Part shown: piece after piece, positions 5,701-5,918 of the stretch
How the letters are laid out: every line of letters begins with the position of its first letter
How positions within the stretch are numbered: the stretch's first letter is position 1
Source: JBJEFI01 sp051873875
Lineage (GTDB): Bacteria; Bacillota; Bacilli; Bacillales; Bacillaceae_G
DNA length: 5,918 nucleotides
Assembly (NCBI GenBank): GCA_051873875.1
Contig: JBJEFI010000135.1
Coordinates: 1-5,918, forward strand
Direction: 5' to 3'
The notes under the pieces: model-generated
What the model was told of the DNA's origin: nothing
Seen by the model: the letters and a program-made list of their open reading frames with translations, nothing else
Databases searched by the model: none
Translations under genes and position numbers: made by a program

Positions 5701-5918
5701 CTTACAACAACCATCTCCACTCAAATAAAAAGTCATTTACCTGAATTATCATCAACACTATCTCCAACCGATGCTATGAAGCAGGCAAATATTTTAAGAA
5801 TGCATGATGCTTTTCTTGTGACAACTATATTAGCTCCCATTGCTTTCGTCATGATGTTATTTCTTAAAAAAAGTAGTTTCAATAGAATAAAAAATAATCC
5901 TCCCTCATCGATTGGATT
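5701..5918 (+). pseudogene. C-terminal relic of a DHA2 (EmrB/QacA-type) multidrug transporter, running off the window
   Basis: The plus-strand frame from 5701 reads LTTTISTQIKSHLPEL, then SPTDAMKQANILRMHDAFLV, then a hydrophobic segment TTILAPIAFVMMLFL and a basic tail (KKSSFNRIK). This is the layout of the end of 14-helix major-facilitator drug exporters: the loop before the last membrane segment, the HDAFL-type motif, the last segment and a cytoplasmic tail. The frame has no start codon at the proper place. Upstream, from about 5700, the same strand is the complement of the MarR-like fragment. So about 85 percent of the usual roughly 480-residue protein is absent. No stop is reached by the right edge. 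The fragment itself contains no internal stop, which suggests a fairly recent truncation. Fragments of this kind are often found next to MarR regulators, which fits the neighbour. Confidence 0.65.

Noticed and set aside
5584..5736. A functional 50-residue MarR-like micro-protein starting at the ATG 5734-5736
   Set aside because: No ribosome binding site precedes the ATG, the first 12 codons are just the complement of the transporter fragment, and the DNA-binding fold lacks its wing and dimer helices.

Overview
The window looks like chromosomal DNA from a low-GC, endospore-forming Firmicute (Bacillaceae or the related Planococcaceae/Lysinibacillus-type bacilli). The reasons are the AT-rich composition, strong AGGAGG-type ribosome binding sites, the Bacillus-type gene order fadN-fadA-fadE, a Bacillus-type FadR operator and a YuzL-like small protein. 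The genus cannot be fixed from sequence reading alone.

Positions 1-4789, minus strand, hold a fatty-acid beta-oxidation operon read right to left. fadN (2399-4789) encodes a fused 3-hydroxyacyl-CoA dehydrogenase/enoyl-CoA hydratase. fadA (1211-2386) encodes a thiolase. fadE (1-1088, running off the left edge) encodes an acyl-CoA dehydrogenase. FadE makes the enoyl-CoA, FadN hydrates and re-oxidises it, and FadA cleaves off acetyl-CoA, so one transcript supplies all four steps of the cycle. fadN and fadA are tightly coupled: the fadA ribosome binding site overlaps the fadN stop codon. fadA and fadE are separated by 122 bp containing a 55-bp imperfect inverted repeat.

Positions 4790-5003 are the divergent control region. 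A TATAAT box (4859-4864) lies on the fadN side, followed by a perfect-arm FadR box TGAATGA-N4-TCATTCA (4820-4837) inside the predicted fadN leader. This predicts repression by FadR and relief by long-chain acyl-CoA.

Positions 5004-5182, plus strand, hold a complete 42-residue YuzL-like gene with a strong ribosome binding site and a bidirectional-looking terminator.

Positions 5203-5918 are gene debris. They contain a frameshifted HEAT-repeat-type gene (minus), the helix-turn-helix core of a MarR-type regulator (minus), and the C-terminal end of a DHA2/EmrB-type multidrug transporter (plus), joined at abrupt breakpoints. I see no insertion sequence, tRNA or CRISPR. No clearly new system is visible. 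The most useful leads are the fadA-fadE inverted repeat, the promoter-spacer palindrome and the mosaic relic zone.
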